Shown here: positions 27,370 through 36,409 of the stretch, piece by piece
Position numbering within the stretch: the first letter of the stretch is position 1
Layout: the number at the start of each line of letters is the position of its first letter
Source of the DNA: Williamsia soli
GTDB lineage: Bacteria; Actinomycetota; Actinomycetes; Mycobacteriales; Mycobacteriaceae
Assembly (NCBI RefSeq): GCF_017377795.1
Contig: NZ_JAFRDR010000001.1
Span: forward strand, 949,369 to 1,013,368
Reading direction: 5' to 3'
DNA length: 64,000 nt
Position numbers and translations under genes: made by a program
The notes under the pieces: generated by a model
The model's input: only the letters and a program-made list of their open reading frames with translations
Told to the model about the DNA's origin: nothing
Database searches by the model: none

Positions 27370-27437
27370 GCTCCACTTTCGTGAATCCGCTCCACTTCCA
27401 GAACACTGGAAGTGGAGCAGATTTCTACAAGTGGAGC
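27370..27437. repeat. Nested palindromic element, copy 1
   Basis: Inner stem CTCCACTTCCAG (27390-27401), loop AACA, CTGGAAGTGGAG (27406-27417). An outer pair GCTCCACTT (27370-27378) and AAGTGGAGC (27429-27437) flanks it. A second copy of the same design lies at 46022-46097. Here it sits between a small membrane-protein gene and the protein at 27492. Confidence 0.88.
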
Positions 27438-27491
27438 AGATTGCGGCTGGACATTGATCAGCCGCTGCCGAACGGCTCGTATCCTGAGCCG

Positions 27492-28352
27492 ATGAGAACA
27501 CCATCGTGGGTGGAATTGGTCGGGCGCAATATCGCTGCGAGTGCCCTGTCGGTGTCGGGGTCGTTGCGTGTCTCCGGCAAGAACAGGCAGGACGAACCCT
27601 TCGACGAGCTCTTCGAGTTCTGGCACGGCGGAGGTGGGCAATGGCGCATCGAACGTGACGGCGAGGTGGTCTACCTAGCGGCGGACGATCAATCGGCACT
27701 CGTCCTCATCGACGGACAGTTGCAGCGTCAACCTGCCGGCCGCATGCGGATGGCATGGGTGGGGTCCATGTTCAGTCCTCTCGATCTCCTGGGTGAGGAC
27801 TCGCTCTTGAGAAAGATGAGTACTCGCACGAAGGTGACCCACGAGGCCGAATCCGTCGAGAAGTACGGTCGGGCAGCGTGGTCCACAGAGCTGGTGACCC
27901 CCAAAGGCGACGACACCATCGAACTCGCTTTTGACGACGACACCGGGATCCTTGTGCTGCTGCGTACCCCGAACGGTGGCCTTCTGGAGGTCACCAACCT
28001 GGCGGTTCACGACCAGATCGACAGTGAACGGTTCACCTGGGACGGCCAGATCTCCAACGCAGACTTCGATAGAAAAGATCCGCGAGCCCAGGCTGCTAAC
28101 CGAATTGAGATTCTCAGCGCACTGGTCGATGCCCTCGAACGGCCGCAGGATGTGCTGAGCGCCGTCGCCGGGACTGCTGACCACCAGCAGGCAAGGACGG
28201 CGGTCGTCGACCTCCTCGGCGTGAGCGAGACCGGCGCCGACGCTGTCCTCGCCATGCAGGTCCGGCGCTTCGGTGGTGCCGAGGTGGACAAGATCCGGCG
28301 CGAGCTGGCCGAACTGCGCCAGCACACAGAACATCCGGCCGTCGATCAATGA
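27492..28352 (+). CDS. Unknown protein with LolA-like beta domain
   Basis: 286 residues taking the ATG at 27492. An earlier in-frame ATG would force translation through the palindromic element. No signal peptide. The middle reads 'YGRAAWSTELVTPKG', 'LAFDDDTGILVLLRT' and 'VHDQIDSERFTWDG'. That order resembles the lipoprotein-carrier (LolA-like) fold and is shared with the protein at 30829(-). The C-terminal 90 residues are helical and polar. Likely cytoplasmic; role unknown. Confidence 0.7.
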   Translation: MRTPSWVELVGRNIAASALSVSGSLRVSGKNRQDEPFDELFEFWHGGGGQWRIERDGEVVYLAADDQSALVLIDGQLQRQPAGRMRMAWVGSMFSPLDLLGEDSLLRKMSTRTKVTHEAESVEKYGRAAWSTELVTPKGDDTIELAFDDDTGILVLLRTPNGGLLEVTNLAVHDQIDSERFTWDGQISNADFDRKDPRAQAANRIEILSALVDALERPQDVLSAVAGTADHQQARTAVVDLLGVSETGADAVLAMQVRRFGGAEVDKIRRELAELRQHTEHPAVDQ

Positions 28353-28419
28353 TGGCGGCGTGCCAACCCTCGTTCAGTCGTCAACGATAAATGCTGTCGC
28401 ACTCATCGGTGCTGACTCG

Positions 28420-28890
28420 TCACTTCGACGACAACGTGCCGATCGCGATGCGCCGACCGTTGTCCGTCCACACCGCACGACCCTCATGCAGTTCCGCCGA
28501 CATGAAACCGCCGCCGTCGCGCCATGGCCAGGCCACATGGGAACGGGCCACCTGGTCCTGAACGAGGTCGGCAATACACGCGAGGATCGTCTCCTCGTCG
28601 TCGTCGAACTGGGGTACGCCGCCGCTCATTCCGAACCCGTCAGGTCCGCGACCCGCTGCCGTGACGCTGCTGAGCAGCATCACGCCGCCGTTGAGGGCGT
28701 CGTACTGGGCGACCCAGTCGATCCGATCGATGGTGCCCGCGTAGTGGCGCACGTGCAGATCCCGGCCGAGTCGGTGCAGTGCGTTGAGCCACGGGTCGGG
28801 CAAATCCGACGACGCCACCTGGACGGACGTGCCCGAGGTCCAGGAGGCCAACAGCACCTGCTCGTATCCGGGCTCGGGGAAGGACCACAT
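28420..28890 (-). CDS. Protein of unknown function
   Basis: 156 residues beginning 'MWSFPEPGYEQVLLASW'. Mixed alpha/beta composition, no signal peptide, no membrane segment, no recognised motif. It carries several Trp and acidic residues and a 'FDDDEETILACIADLVQDQVA' region that looks helical. Convergent with the LolA-like gene at 27492. Confidence 0.6.
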   Translation of the reverse strand: MWSFPEPGYEQVLLASWTSGTSVQVASSDLPDPWLNALHRLGRDLHVRHYAGTIDRIDWVAQYDALNGGVMLLSSVTAAGRGPDGFGMSGGVPQFDDDEETILACIADLVQDQVARSHVAWPWRDGGGFMSAELHEGRAVWTDNGRRIAIGTLSSK

Positions 28891-29117
28891 GGCTCAAGGG
28901 TGTCATCTGCCGCCAACTCACGGTCGAGCGTGTAGTTCCTGCGAAGGCGTCCCGGGCGATGCCGCGAGAACTACGCGCTCGACGGGCTGAGCGGGTTGAT
29001 GTCGGATTGGACCCAGTGAACCGCGCCACATGTAGGTCCGTGTTTCGGTCGCAGCGAGATAAAGTTTGTGCGCGTAGGTAATTGCCGCGCAACCACAAAA
29101 GGAATCGGGGATTCACA

Positions 29118-29189
29118 GTGGGATCAGTCGGAACAATTATTGGCATCTATCAGCTCTACAAATTTCTTTCAGACCTCGGTCTGATCTGA
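29118..29189 (+). CDS. 23-residue hydrophobic mini-protein
   Basis: GTG 29118 to TGA 29189, with AAAGGA about 15 bases upstream (29099-29104). The peptide is mostly Ile, Leu, Val, Tyr and Phe ('GTIIGIYQLYKFLSDLGLI'), with one Lys and one Asp and no cleavage site. A stem-loop begins 22 bases after the stop. It may be an independent small membrane-active or channel-type peptide; compare the mini-genes at 50864, 51134 and 61883(-). Confidence 0.5.
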   Translation: MGSVGTIIGIYQLYKFLSDLGLI

Positions 29190-29210
29190 TCATCTCTGCG
29201 TGACGCTGAG

Positions 29211-29250
29211 CCCCGCCGGCCGCGTCGCTTTGGTCGTTTGGCCAGCGGGG
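29211..29250 (+). terminator. Stem-loop after the 29118 mini-gene
   Basis: CCCCGCCGGCC (29211-29221) pairs with GGCCAGCGGGG (29240-29250), with one mismatch. No long T-run follows, so termination strength is uncertain. Confidence 0.5.
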
Positions 29251-29411
29251 TGTCCCGCTTCCACCGCAGATCAACTGCATTAACTGGATTGACTCCGGCT
29301 ATTGCTGAAAGCCCCGGAAGATTCCGTGGCGGTCTGCGGAGTCGGAGTAGTCGATAAGACCCGTGTTCCCGATCGATAGATTCGCTTCCATCGATGCGAC
29401 TTCAGAAGGGA

Positions 29412-29720
29412 TCACTCGGACGACGAGTCCTCGGGTGCCGTAGTCGGCACTGCCACGTATTCGTCGCCCTCGGTACTGGCGACTATCGGCCTCATCGCTT
29501 CGGCGAGTACCCGTCCCCAGAGTGCGTCATCGCGGAAATCTGTTCGGATGATGAGGGATTCGTCGGAACCGAGTTCCCTAGCCGAAGGTTGCGCCGAAGA
29601 ACCTTCGCTGCTCTGGCACCCGGTTACGGCGACGACGACTCCGACAAGAACTGAGAACAACAACCTTCGGCGGCCTCGCCGGCGCGACGTGGGGCGAGCC
29701 CCGGACATGGTCACCGACAT
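29412..29720 (-). CDS. Small lipoprotein with a short DUF6924-like segment
   Basis: 102 residues from ATG 29720 (29708 also possible). A strongly basic N-terminus ('RRRGRRRLLF') precedes a hydrophobic core and the lipobox 'VAVTGCQSS'. The mature part contains 'SLIIRTDFRDDALWGRVL', which looks like the N-terminal strand and helix of DUF6924 proteins, but it is much shorter than that family. It ends in a polar Thr/Ser/Glu tail. Cell-surface location expected. Confidence 0.65.
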   Translation of the reverse strand: MSVTMSGARPTSRRRGRRRLLFSVLVGVVVAVTGCQSSEGSSAQPSARELGSDESLIIRTDFRDDALWGRVLAEAMRPIVASTEGDEYVAVPTTAPEDSSSE

Positions 29721-29800
29721 GACTGCAGCATCGCAGGTGCCGGCCGGCACCGTCCGCGGCGGGTCACGTCGAGCGTCGGGTACGTGCGAGGGTTGCCGGA

Positions 29801-30829
29801 TCAGCGCGACCCGGTCTCGTCGTTCCACGGCGCAAGGGGAGGGGTTCCGCCCGCGGGCTCGTCCGGGTGCAGCAATTGTTGCAACAAGCCCAGGGATTCG
29901 GCGTTCAGATCGCCGAGGAAGATGCCGACGGCCCAGTCGAAATCCCCTGCCGTCCAGGCGTGGACGACGGGGATGTCCCATCCGAGAAACCATTCTTCGG
30001 TCGAGCGTGGTCGCCGGGCCAGGCGCCCCAGTGGCCACTCGCCGATGGCGGCATCGAACGATCCGTCGTCCTCGTGTGAGCGGAGCAGGTGCATGTTCAG
30101 GTCGAGGGTGACCGGGACCGCGAGATCGAGATCGGTGACGTGCTCACGGAACCAATCGTGCTGCTGGTCTTTACGTATGCCGACGCTCGGCGTTTGCACA
30201 GAGTGGAAGTCACCCCGCCGGAGGGACTCAGACGTCCTGATTGCGCCGGTCCAGACGAACATCGCCGGGTCGATCGGAATGCCGGCGGTGAATTCGATGA
30301 AGCTGACGGCGGTTCCGGCAGCGTCGACGCGCTGTTGCAGGACCGCGCCCGTGCGTTGGTCCACGGTCAATTGCCTGGCGTAGGGCGCCTTGTCGCGGGG
30401 CGGGGCGAGTTCCACCGACCAACACGTGCGGCCCAGATACTCGATGTCTCTGATCGGTCCTGTCGGCGTCGTCCAGCGGCCGCCCACCCACTCTCCGGCC
30501 GAGCGCGTGACGAGCAGCTCTTTCCCTGGCCCGATGAATGACATTTCCCGAGCTGCGCCTCGCAGCGGCAGTTCCTCATGACGGGCAAACCGCCACACCG
30601 TCTCGCCATCGGTCATCGCGACCAAATCGCCGGCCACCGTCTCCACCCGGACTTTCGGCCCATCTCGCCATACTTGTAGATCGTCGACCCCCGCTACGTA
30701 GACGGGTGCGATGTCGCCCATGTGACCATAGAGGCCGCCCTCGACCTGTCCTGATCGGGAGATGACTCCCTGAATGGGCGCGTGCGGTCCGTCGACCATT
30801 GTCTTGAGCACCTCGATCCACGCAGTCAT
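29801..30829 (-). CDS. Unknown protein with LolA-like beta domain
   Basis: 342 residues from ATG 30829 (30847 is an alternative). No signal peptide. The segment 'LGRTCWSVELAPPRD', 'LTVDQRTGAVLQQRVD' and 'IPIDPAMFVWTG' parallels the protein at 27492, so the two are probable paralogues. The C-terminal third ('WFLGWDIPVVHAWTAGDFDWAVGIFLGDLN') is different. Function unknown; the clustering suggests a local family expansion. Confidence 0.7.
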   Translation of the reverse strand: MTAWIEVLKTMVDGPHAPIQGVISRSGQVEGGLYGHMGDIAPVYVAGVDDLQVWRDGPKVRVETVAGDLVAMTDGETVWRFARHEELPLRGAAREMSFIGPGKELLVTRSAGEWVGGRWTTPTGPIRDIEYLGRTCWSVELAPPRDKAPYARQLTVDQRTGAVLQQRVDAAGTAVSFIEFTAGIPIDPAMFVWTGAIRTSESLRRGDFHSVQTPSVGIRKDQQHDWFREHVTDLDLAVPVTLDLNMHLLRSHEDDGSFDAAIGEWPLGRLARRPRSTEEWFLGWDIPVVHAWTAGDFDWAVGIFLGDLNAESLGLLQQLLHPDEPAGGTPPLAPWNDETGSR

Positions 30830-30948
30830 GAACCAACGGTGCCACACGTTGCGCGGTCGTAGTGGCAGTCGATCGGAAACCTCTCGGAATCAACCGATCC
30901 CGCGTAGGTGTAGATCCGTCACGTCGCATTGTCTGCGAGACTGCGTCC

Positions 30949-32229
30949 ATGGTGAAGCAACTGGTGGCGCCGGCCGCCGTAGCGGTCGGCGGATTCGTTG
31001 CCGTGGTCGTACTTCGGACGCGACTCGGTGGCGGTAGCTTTCTCTTCGACCTCGAGGATCCGTGGCGGGCATTGATCGAAGGCGACACGGCGTGCGCCGC
31101 GCTGGCCGCAGTGATCGCTGTGGTTGTCAGCGCTGCAGTGCGCGATCGTGGCATCGCTTTCTCACTCGGCGGCGCCGGCTTTGTGATGCTCGGTGCGATA
31201 GCTGTGATCGACACCGCCGCGTCTTGGTCGAGTTATGGCCTCGCGGTGGCCACCGGATTGGTGGTCGCGGCGGTGGGATCTGTGGCCGCCAACGGGATGG
31301 ACCGAAGTGCCTTGCAGGCCTCGCTCATCGGAGGAGCGCTGGCCGGTGCATTCCTGGCCATTCCGATTGATCAATACCGTCCGCGGGCCGGGTACGCCGG
31401 CGACTACGTCCCGGACGCCACCCCTGCGGACTGGCCCCTCGTGATCGGTGCCTCCGTCGCCCTCGTGTTGCTTGCTGGGTCCTGGTTCACGGCTTCGAGA
31501 AGTCCTGGCGCTGACTCACGCGCTATCGGGGTACGTACAGGCCGCGCATTGGCGCTGGGGGTCGCGATACCGGTTGCGTCGGTGCTGCTGTGGTGGTGGT
31601 TTATCTCGACTGAGGTCCTCGCCGACGACGCGGATCTCGGTACCAGCACATGGTGGTTCGGAATCCTGCTGATACCGCTCGTCGTTGGTGGCGTGTTGTG
31701 GCTGCCTGGCCGGGACGGCGTGGTCCTGGCCGCTGTGCTCGCGACCGTGGCCGCGGCGGCCACCGTGCCCAACTGGCAGGGATCGTGGCCCGTGCTCGTG
31801 GTGTTCGTCGTCTTGATCATCGGCGGGATATGGACGGGACGCCGCGCGCCGCATCCCTTGGTCGCGGTCGGCGTGCTGCTGGTGTGCACGCTGGTGAACG
31901 TCAGCGATGAATCACCCTGGAAGGTAATCGGAATCATCGCCGCTTTTGTGGTCCCGGCGGCAGCAGGCCATCTCGTCGTAGCCTGTCTGCCCACGACCGT
32001 CGTTCTCAGCACCGTGGCGGTCACGTCACCGGCAACGCTGTATGCGGTCACCGGCATCACGTTCGGGTGGGTGGCGTACGGTGGCTCGCGCGAATCGGGT
32101 TTCGACAGTTACGCACCGAGCACCGCACAACTGATCTTGTCGGTGGTCACGATCGTTGCGTGCGCCGCTGCGATCGTCATCGTCACCCGACGCCAACCAG
32201 TAGCCGACGTGGAGCCGTCACGGCCCTAG
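30949..32229 (+). CDS. Polytopic membrane protein of unknown function
   Basis: 426 residues from ATG 30949. About eleven or twelve hydrophobic segments cover almost the whole length, with few charged residues. There is no transporter or enzyme signature I can name. The C-terminus is a short polar tail. Divergent from the gene at 30829(-), with about 120 bases between them. Confidence 0.8.
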   Translation: MVKQLVAPAAVAVGGFVAVVVLRTRLGGGSFLFDLEDPWRALIEGDTACAALAAVIAVVVSAAVRDRGIAFSLGGAGFVMLGAIAVIDTAASWSSYGLAVATGLVVAAVGSVAANGMDRSALQASLIGGALAGAFLAIPIDQYRPRAGYAGDYVPDATPADWPLVIGASVALVLLAGSWFTASRSPGADSRAIGVRTGRALALGVAIPVASVLLWWWFISTEVLADDADLGTSTWWFGILLIPLVVGGVLWLPGRDGVVLAAVLATVAAAATVPNWQGSWPVLVVFVVLIIGGIWTGRRAPHPLVAVGVLLVCTLVNVSDESPWKVIGIIAAFVVPAAAGHLVVACLPTTVVLSTVAVTSPATLYAVTGITFGWVAYGGSRESGFDSYAPSTAQLILSVVTIVACAAAIVIVTRRQPVADVEPSRP

Positions 32230-32248
32230 AATGCTGCGAGCCGAGAAG

Positions 32249-32461
32249 TCAGTTCTGGCCCCGGATACGAATGAGCTGCAGGCCCCCAGCGATCGCGACG
32301 AGCGGCCAGCAGATGACTGCGACCCACAGACTCGGGTTGCGTTCGCCGTTCGCGAGGTCGTAGACGGCGAGGGCGGTCAACGCGATGCCGGCTGCGACGC
32401 AAAACCATGCTAATCCAGCGCGGGCCGACGAACCGGGGGGTGTGCTGCCAGTGAAAGTCAC
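32249..32461 (-). CDS. Small two-helix membrane protein
   Basis: 70 residues from GTG 32461. Two hydrophobic segments ('LAWFCVAAGIALTALAVYDL' and 'LWVAVICWPLVAIAGGLQL') are separated by a short polar turn with 'NGERN'. No good ribosome site. Plausible, not certain. Confidence 0.5.
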   Translation of the reverse strand: MTFTGSTPPGSSARAGLAWFCVAAGIALTALAVYDLANGERNPSLWVAVICWPLVAIAGGLQLIRIRGQN

Positions 32462-32672
32462 GGAATGAATATACCGGCGCTCGTTAATCTTCGCTCTGCT
32501 GACGCCGGCTGCCGCGGAATGCTCTCTGATTCAATTGCTCCCACGTGCTGCAATTTCTGCGAAGAGCCGGTTATTCACCTCGAGTTCAGTAGCCTTCCCA
32601 AAGGGCTGACCGTAACGGACATGACGACGTCAACGACATGTCTCCCGGAGCGGCCACTATCGGGGGAGAAGA

Positions 32673-34007
32673 ATGGACGACGGGGTTTCGTCGCACACAA
32701 AGCGGATATGGACGTATGCGCTGATTTTGATTTCTGTCGTGGCGCTGGTGATCGTCATTGTCGGACTACTGCTACCCCGGGCCGACCCAGAGCTGACGAC
32801 CGCGCCTACGCCGTCCTCCCAAGAACCTGACCCCGCGGTGCCTGAGATGCCCGAAGTCGTCGAAGAACCCGTCGACCTGGATGCACCGATACCTGGGTGC
32901 GGCACGGTGGAGCCGCCCGAGGAACCGGTGTACACCGCATTCACCTCCATGGTGGAAGAGAGCTACGACAACCCGAAGTTTCCCTGGTTCAACGGCCCCA
33001 AAGCGACGGAGATGTCGAACGCCGTAGCCGAGTTGTTGCCGCCCAGAGCGGAGATCGAGTTCGCAAGCCCGGAGCAGTCCTTGATCTTCCAACCCATCAC
33101 CGACCTTGGTGAGTCCACGCTGGATCCGCCGGACGGGTATACGTCCGCAGGTGGTTCAGTCGTCAAGGGCGACGCCAAGGGGGGCCTGAACGTCAGCGTC
33201 GCGCAGTCGTCGAGACCGATTCCGCCCTGTGTGGCAGGAGCTCTGGACGAGCGGCGCACCCTGCCCGATGGTGTCCTGGTCGACGTCCAGGACACCTGGC
33301 GAGAGACGGACGGGGTGCGCACCCTGAGCAGGTCGGCGACCGCTTATGTGCCTGACGGGTCGCGGATCAGCGCACAGGCCAGCGACGCGTCTGGGACGGC
33401 GGGGGATGAGAACAGCGGCACGATCCCGGTGTCGGTCGACGACCTGGTGCGCATCGTCGTCGACCCGCGGCTTCGCGTCAGCACCCCCGCGCCTCCTGGC
33501 ACACCCGCGCCGACAGCAGGCTGTGAGGGCGATCCGTTCGACGACTCCGGTCCAGCTGTGACCCGCGAGCAGGCGCGCAAGCTCGACACGGCCCTCGCGT
33601 CCATCGACCTGGGCGGTGCGAAACTGCCGCCGCTGCGGTTGGGCAGCTATTCCGAGGCACTTCTGTGTACCGGCACTCCGAACGTGACACCGACCGCAGC
33701 GCTGGACATCTCGATCGTCGGTGGCAGGCAGCTTCCGGTGGAGGAACGCCCGGTCCAGGGCGCCGGAAGCCGAAAGACGCTGCGAACACTCGCCGACGGG
33801 ACGGTGGTGCAGACAGACGTCTCCTTCTCCGGTGGCAGGTCGATGACGAATCCCGACGACTACACCAGTGAGGCGATCAACTCCGTCGTCGTGACACGAC
33901 CTGCAGGGACCCAGATCTCGGTGAGTTCGACTGCGCCGTCCCCGGACGAGGCCCTGCCGCTGCCCCAGCTCGAATCCATAGCGCTCACACCCGGATTGGA
34001 GTTGTAG
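32673..34007 (+). CDS. Membrane-anchored extracytoplasmic protein of unknown function
   Basis: 444 residues from ATG 32673, with GGGGAGAA just upstream. One N-terminal helix (about residues 14-36) is followed by a Pro/Glu-rich linker. The ectodomain contains two similar halves: 'TSAGGSVVKGDAKGGLNVSVAQSS' and 'TPTAALDISIVGGRQLPVEE' regions, each followed by 'LPDGVLVDVQDT' or 'LADGTVVQTDVSF'. So there is probably an internal duplication. Cysteines are spaced for disulfides. The next gene starts 3 bases after the stop, so the two share an operon. Confidence 0.75.
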   Translation: MDDGVSSHTKRIWTYALILISVVALVIVIVGLLLPRADPELTTAPTPSSQEPDPAVPEMPEVVEEPVDLDAPIPGCGTVEPPEEPVYTAFTSMVEESYDNPKFPWFNGPKATEMSNAVAELLPPRAEIEFASPEQSLIFQPITDLGESTLDPPDGYTSAGGSVVKGDAKGGLNVSVAQSSRPIPPCVAGALDERRTLPDGVLVDVQDTWRETDGVRTLSRSATAYVPDGSRISAQASDASGTAGDENSGTIPVSVDDLVRIVVDPRLRVSTPAPPGTPAPTAGCEGDPFDDSGPAVTREQARKLDTALASIDLGGAKLPPLRLGSYSEALLCTGTPNVTPTAALDISIVGGRQLPVEERPVQGAGSRKTLRTLADGTVVQTDVSFSGGRSMTNPDDYTSEAINSVVVTRPAGTQISVSSTAPSPDEALPLPQLESIALTPGLEL

Positions 34008-34009
34008 AC

Positions 34010-35380
34010 GTGCCCGGTAAGAGCACCTGGGCCCTGGTCGCCGCTACGGTGGTTGCGGTGGTGACGGTCTCCGCAGCTGCGATCGTGCTGGCAGACCGCA
34101 ACCCGACGTCGGTCAAGAAGATCACCGGGACCTCTGAGGAAACACCGGGGCTCGCGTGGTCGTTCGATCCCGCCGAGTACCTCGATCGTCCGTTCGCCGG
34201 TCTGACCGACCCACGGTTGGGTTCATCGTTCAACTCCGGTGAGCCCGGCTTCATTCTGACCGGCGACACGTTCCTCACCATCGCTGGTAGTCCGACCGAG
34301 GGGCTCGCCTTGGACAAGCCTGTCATGATCAGCGTCGATGCAAAGGACGGGACCGCACGCTGGCAGGCACCCGCCCACGATCTCCTCGGATGCAGCGACA
34401 CCCCGCTTGGCGGAAAGATCTACTGCTTTGCAATGAGCGAGATCGTCACCTATGACATCGATTCCGGCGTGTCCGAGAGGCGGACCGTCCCTGAATCACT
34501 ATACGGCCTCACGACCACCTCCGACGCGCTGTACATCGCCGAAGGCAGTCTCGAGGAAAGTCTCGAGGGCAGCGATGTGCGCGTGCATTCGGGGACCTTC
34601 GACGACATTTCCGCGAACTGGTCGCAGCGGGTCGACATCGGAGGCTATTACGAAGACCTGTACGGCATCGACGTCCTGACCGTGACCGATGGGGTAGGAC
34701 TCGTGCGAATCGGCAATGAGATGACGCAGTTCGATGCCGAGTCGGGGACTCCGCTGTGGACGACCGGCGACGGTGTTTGTGTGTCGCAGGCGAGTCTGGA
34801 ACCTGGTGGCGTTGTGGCGCAGATCAATAGCGACTGCGAGTCTTACGACTCCGTGTCCGGGCAGCTTCTCCGAGGCCCGGACGGCAAGGTGCTGACCACG
34901 ACGGACAGTGCAACCGCGCAGATGCCGATGCTCGAACACCATGATAATGCCGGTGAGCCCATCCTGCTGGGGGATTCGGCGTACGACCGCAGTAACGGCG
35001 ACCTGCTGTGGACCAATCCCGGCATCGTCACCGGCACGCAAGGAGCTGTGACGGCCATTGTTGGCGACACGATTTACCTTCGAGACACGAACAACGAAAG
35101 TGAGACAGGCATCGACCTGCACACCGGGAAACAGTTGTGGCACACCGATACGGTGCAAACGTTCGATGTGACAGGTCCCGGCGACCGCGTGGTCCTCGGT
35201 AATGACGGAACCGCTTTGACGGCGTTCGACGTCAGGACCGGCTCGGTGGTCTGGACAGCTCCGTTCGTCTCGATCGACAGCGATCCCGAGACCTTCGCCA
35301 CCGGTAGAGCGGCGCAGCGGTATGGCGACGGGTGGATCTACTCCTCGGATCGCCGGATGATCGGTCTGGCGCCGCTGTGA
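34010..35380 (+). CDS. Membrane-anchored PQQ-like beta-propeller protein
   Basis: 456 residues from GTG 34010. N-terminal membrane helix at about residues 7-27. The ectodomain has repeated blades of the PQQ/YncE type: 'SVDAKDGTARWQAP', 'FDAESGTPLWTTGD', 'YDRSNGDLLWTNPG', 'DLHTGKQLWHTDT' and 'FDVRTGSVVWTAP'. Such propellers act as extracytoplasmic scaffolds or binding proteins; no quinone-enzyme residues are evident. Coupled to the upstream gene. A remnant of a related 3' end lies at 38403-38453. Confidence 0.85.
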   Translation: MPGKSTWALVAATVVAVVTVSAAAIVLADRNPTSVKKITGTSEETPGLAWSFDPAEYLDRPFAGLTDPRLGSSFNSGEPGFILTGDTFLTIAGSPTEGLALDKPVMISVDAKDGTARWQAPAHDLLGCSDTPLGGKIYCFAMSEIVTYDIDSGVSERRTVPESLYGLTTTSDALYIAEGSLEESLEGSDVRVHSGTFDDISANWSQRVDIGGYYEDLYGIDVLTVTDGVGLVRIGNEMTQFDAESGTPLWTTGDGVCVSQASLEPGGVVAQINSDCESYDSVSGQLLRGPDGKVLTTTDSATAQMPMLEHHDNAGEPILLGDSAYDRSNGDLLWTNPGIVTGTQGAVTAIVGDTIYLRDTNNESETGIDLHTGKQLWHTDTVQTFDVTGPGDRVVLGNDGTALTAFDVRTGSVVWTAPFVSIDSDPETFATGRAAQRYGDGWIYSSDRRMIGLAPL

Positions 35381-35489
35381 CCACCCGGATCTGCGGAGTC
35401 CACTGAACGATGGCTATCGGTGTGCTGCCGAGCGTGAAATTATCCGGTGGGTCGCGATGTGTCTACAGGCCAGATGAGGGGTGGGACGG

Positions 35490-35936
35490 GTGCTGATAGA
35501 TCTCGCGTTGATCGGCAACCCGGGGCTTTCGTACACATCGGTGGCGATCGCATTGATGCTGCTTGCGTTGGTGATCGGGCTGATCGACGTGCTGTGCCGC
35601 GACGACACCGGAGTTCGGCTGATGCCGCGGTGGGTGTGGTTTCTGGTCGTGGTGGCAGTGCCGATTGTCGGCACGCTGGTGTGGCTGGTGATCGGTCGTC
35701 CCAGCGCGCGCAGGTTTCGGCGTAAGCGTCGTGGTGGGAGGCGAGGTATGCCGCGGGCATCATCGGCGGTGGTCGCGGCTTTTCCGGAATACGACCGTCC
35801 TGGCAGGTTTATTCCGCAGGACCCCGCGGCCGACGCCGAGTTCCTGAGACAGGTCCGTGAGCGGGCGCAGGAGCAACGCCGGGTCGCTGAAGTCGAACGT
35901 CGTCGTCGCGACGGGACGAACGGGTCCGCCATCTGA
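35490..35936 (+). CDS. PLD nuclease N-terminal (PLDc_N) domain membrane protein
   Basis: 148 residues from GTG 35490, behind a GAGGGGTGGGA site; GTG 35481 would add three residues. Two membrane helices: the first ends 'GLIDVLCRDDTGVRL' and the second is 'WVWFLVVVAVPIVGTLVWLVIG'. The pattern 'WxxxVxxxPxxGxxxWLxxGRP' is typical of PLDc_N (the N-terminal part of cardiolipin synthases and short actinobacterial homologues). A basic cytoplasmic tail with a coiled-coil-like end follows. No HKD catalytic domain, so it is not itself a synthase. Confidence 0.8.
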   Translation: MLIDLALIGNPGLSYTSVAIALMLLALVIGLIDVLCRDDTGVRLMPRWVWFLVVVAVPIVGTLVWLVIGRPSARRFRRKRRGGRRGMPRASSAVVAAFPEYDRPGRFIPQDPAADAEFLRQVRERAQEQRRVAEVERRRRDGTNGSAI

Positions 35937-36002
35937 CGGATTCGGCCGGCAAGTGTGGCGCCGGACCCACACTTCAGTCGGGTTCGCTGGCTGAGGTGAT
36001 CG

Positions 36003-36371
36003 CTATCGGCTTGTCGCCGCCAGCTTCTTGATGTAATCGTCGCCCCACTGGTTGAGTTCGAGCGCAAAGGCCTTCAGGCCCTCACCGGTTGAAGTCAGCG
36101 AATACTCCACGCGAGGAGGAACTTCGGCATACGCGTGTCGCACCACAATCCCATCATGTTCCAGCTCACGCAGCTGGCGAGTCAGTACCCGGGGGGTCAC
36201 GCTTCCCACACGACGGCGTAACTCTCCGTAGCGAAGCGGTCCCTCGAGAAGATGCTTGATGATCGTCATCTTCCACGCACCGCCTAGAACGGCGATGGCG
36301 ACTTCCACGGGACATACATCCATCGCGCGCTGAACTGGCCCTCTGATGCTGTCAGGCTCCGCTGCAGCCAT
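36003..36371 (-). CDS. HxlR-family transcriptional regulator
   Basis: 122 residues from ATG 36371, with GGAGG 5 bases upstream. Winged helix-turn-helix with the family start 'CPVEVAIAVLGGAWKMTIIKHLLEG', then 'RYGELRRRVGSVTPRVLTRQLREL' and 'YSLTSTGEGL' regions. The Cys near residue 19 is conserved in redox- or aldehyde-sensing members. Divergent from the membrane protein at 36527, with a palindrome between them, so autoregulation and control of that neighbour are likely. Confidence 0.93.
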   Translation of the reverse strand: MAAAEPDSIRGPVQRAMDVCPVEVAIAVLGGAWKMTIIKHLLEGPLRYGELRRRVGSVTPRVLTRQLRELEHDGIVVRHAYAEVPPRVEYSLTSTGEGLKAFALELNQWGDDYIKKLAATSR

Positions 36372-36395
36372 GCTCACCTCCAATGGGGACATTTC

Positions 36396-36409
36396 CGTCC
36401 ATATGGACG
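36396..36409. promoter_or_regulatory. 14-bp palindrome, candidate HxlR operator
   Basis: CGTCCATATGGACG is perfectly symmetrical and is flanked by TTTC and AAAA. It lies 25 bases upstream of the HxlR start, in the divergent intergenic region. Confidence 0.65.

Noticed and set aside
27381..27491. Extended N-terminus for the LolA-like protein starting at the ATG inside the palindrome.
   Set aside because: It would translate the repeated non-coding element; the ATG at 27492 begins the family-like part.
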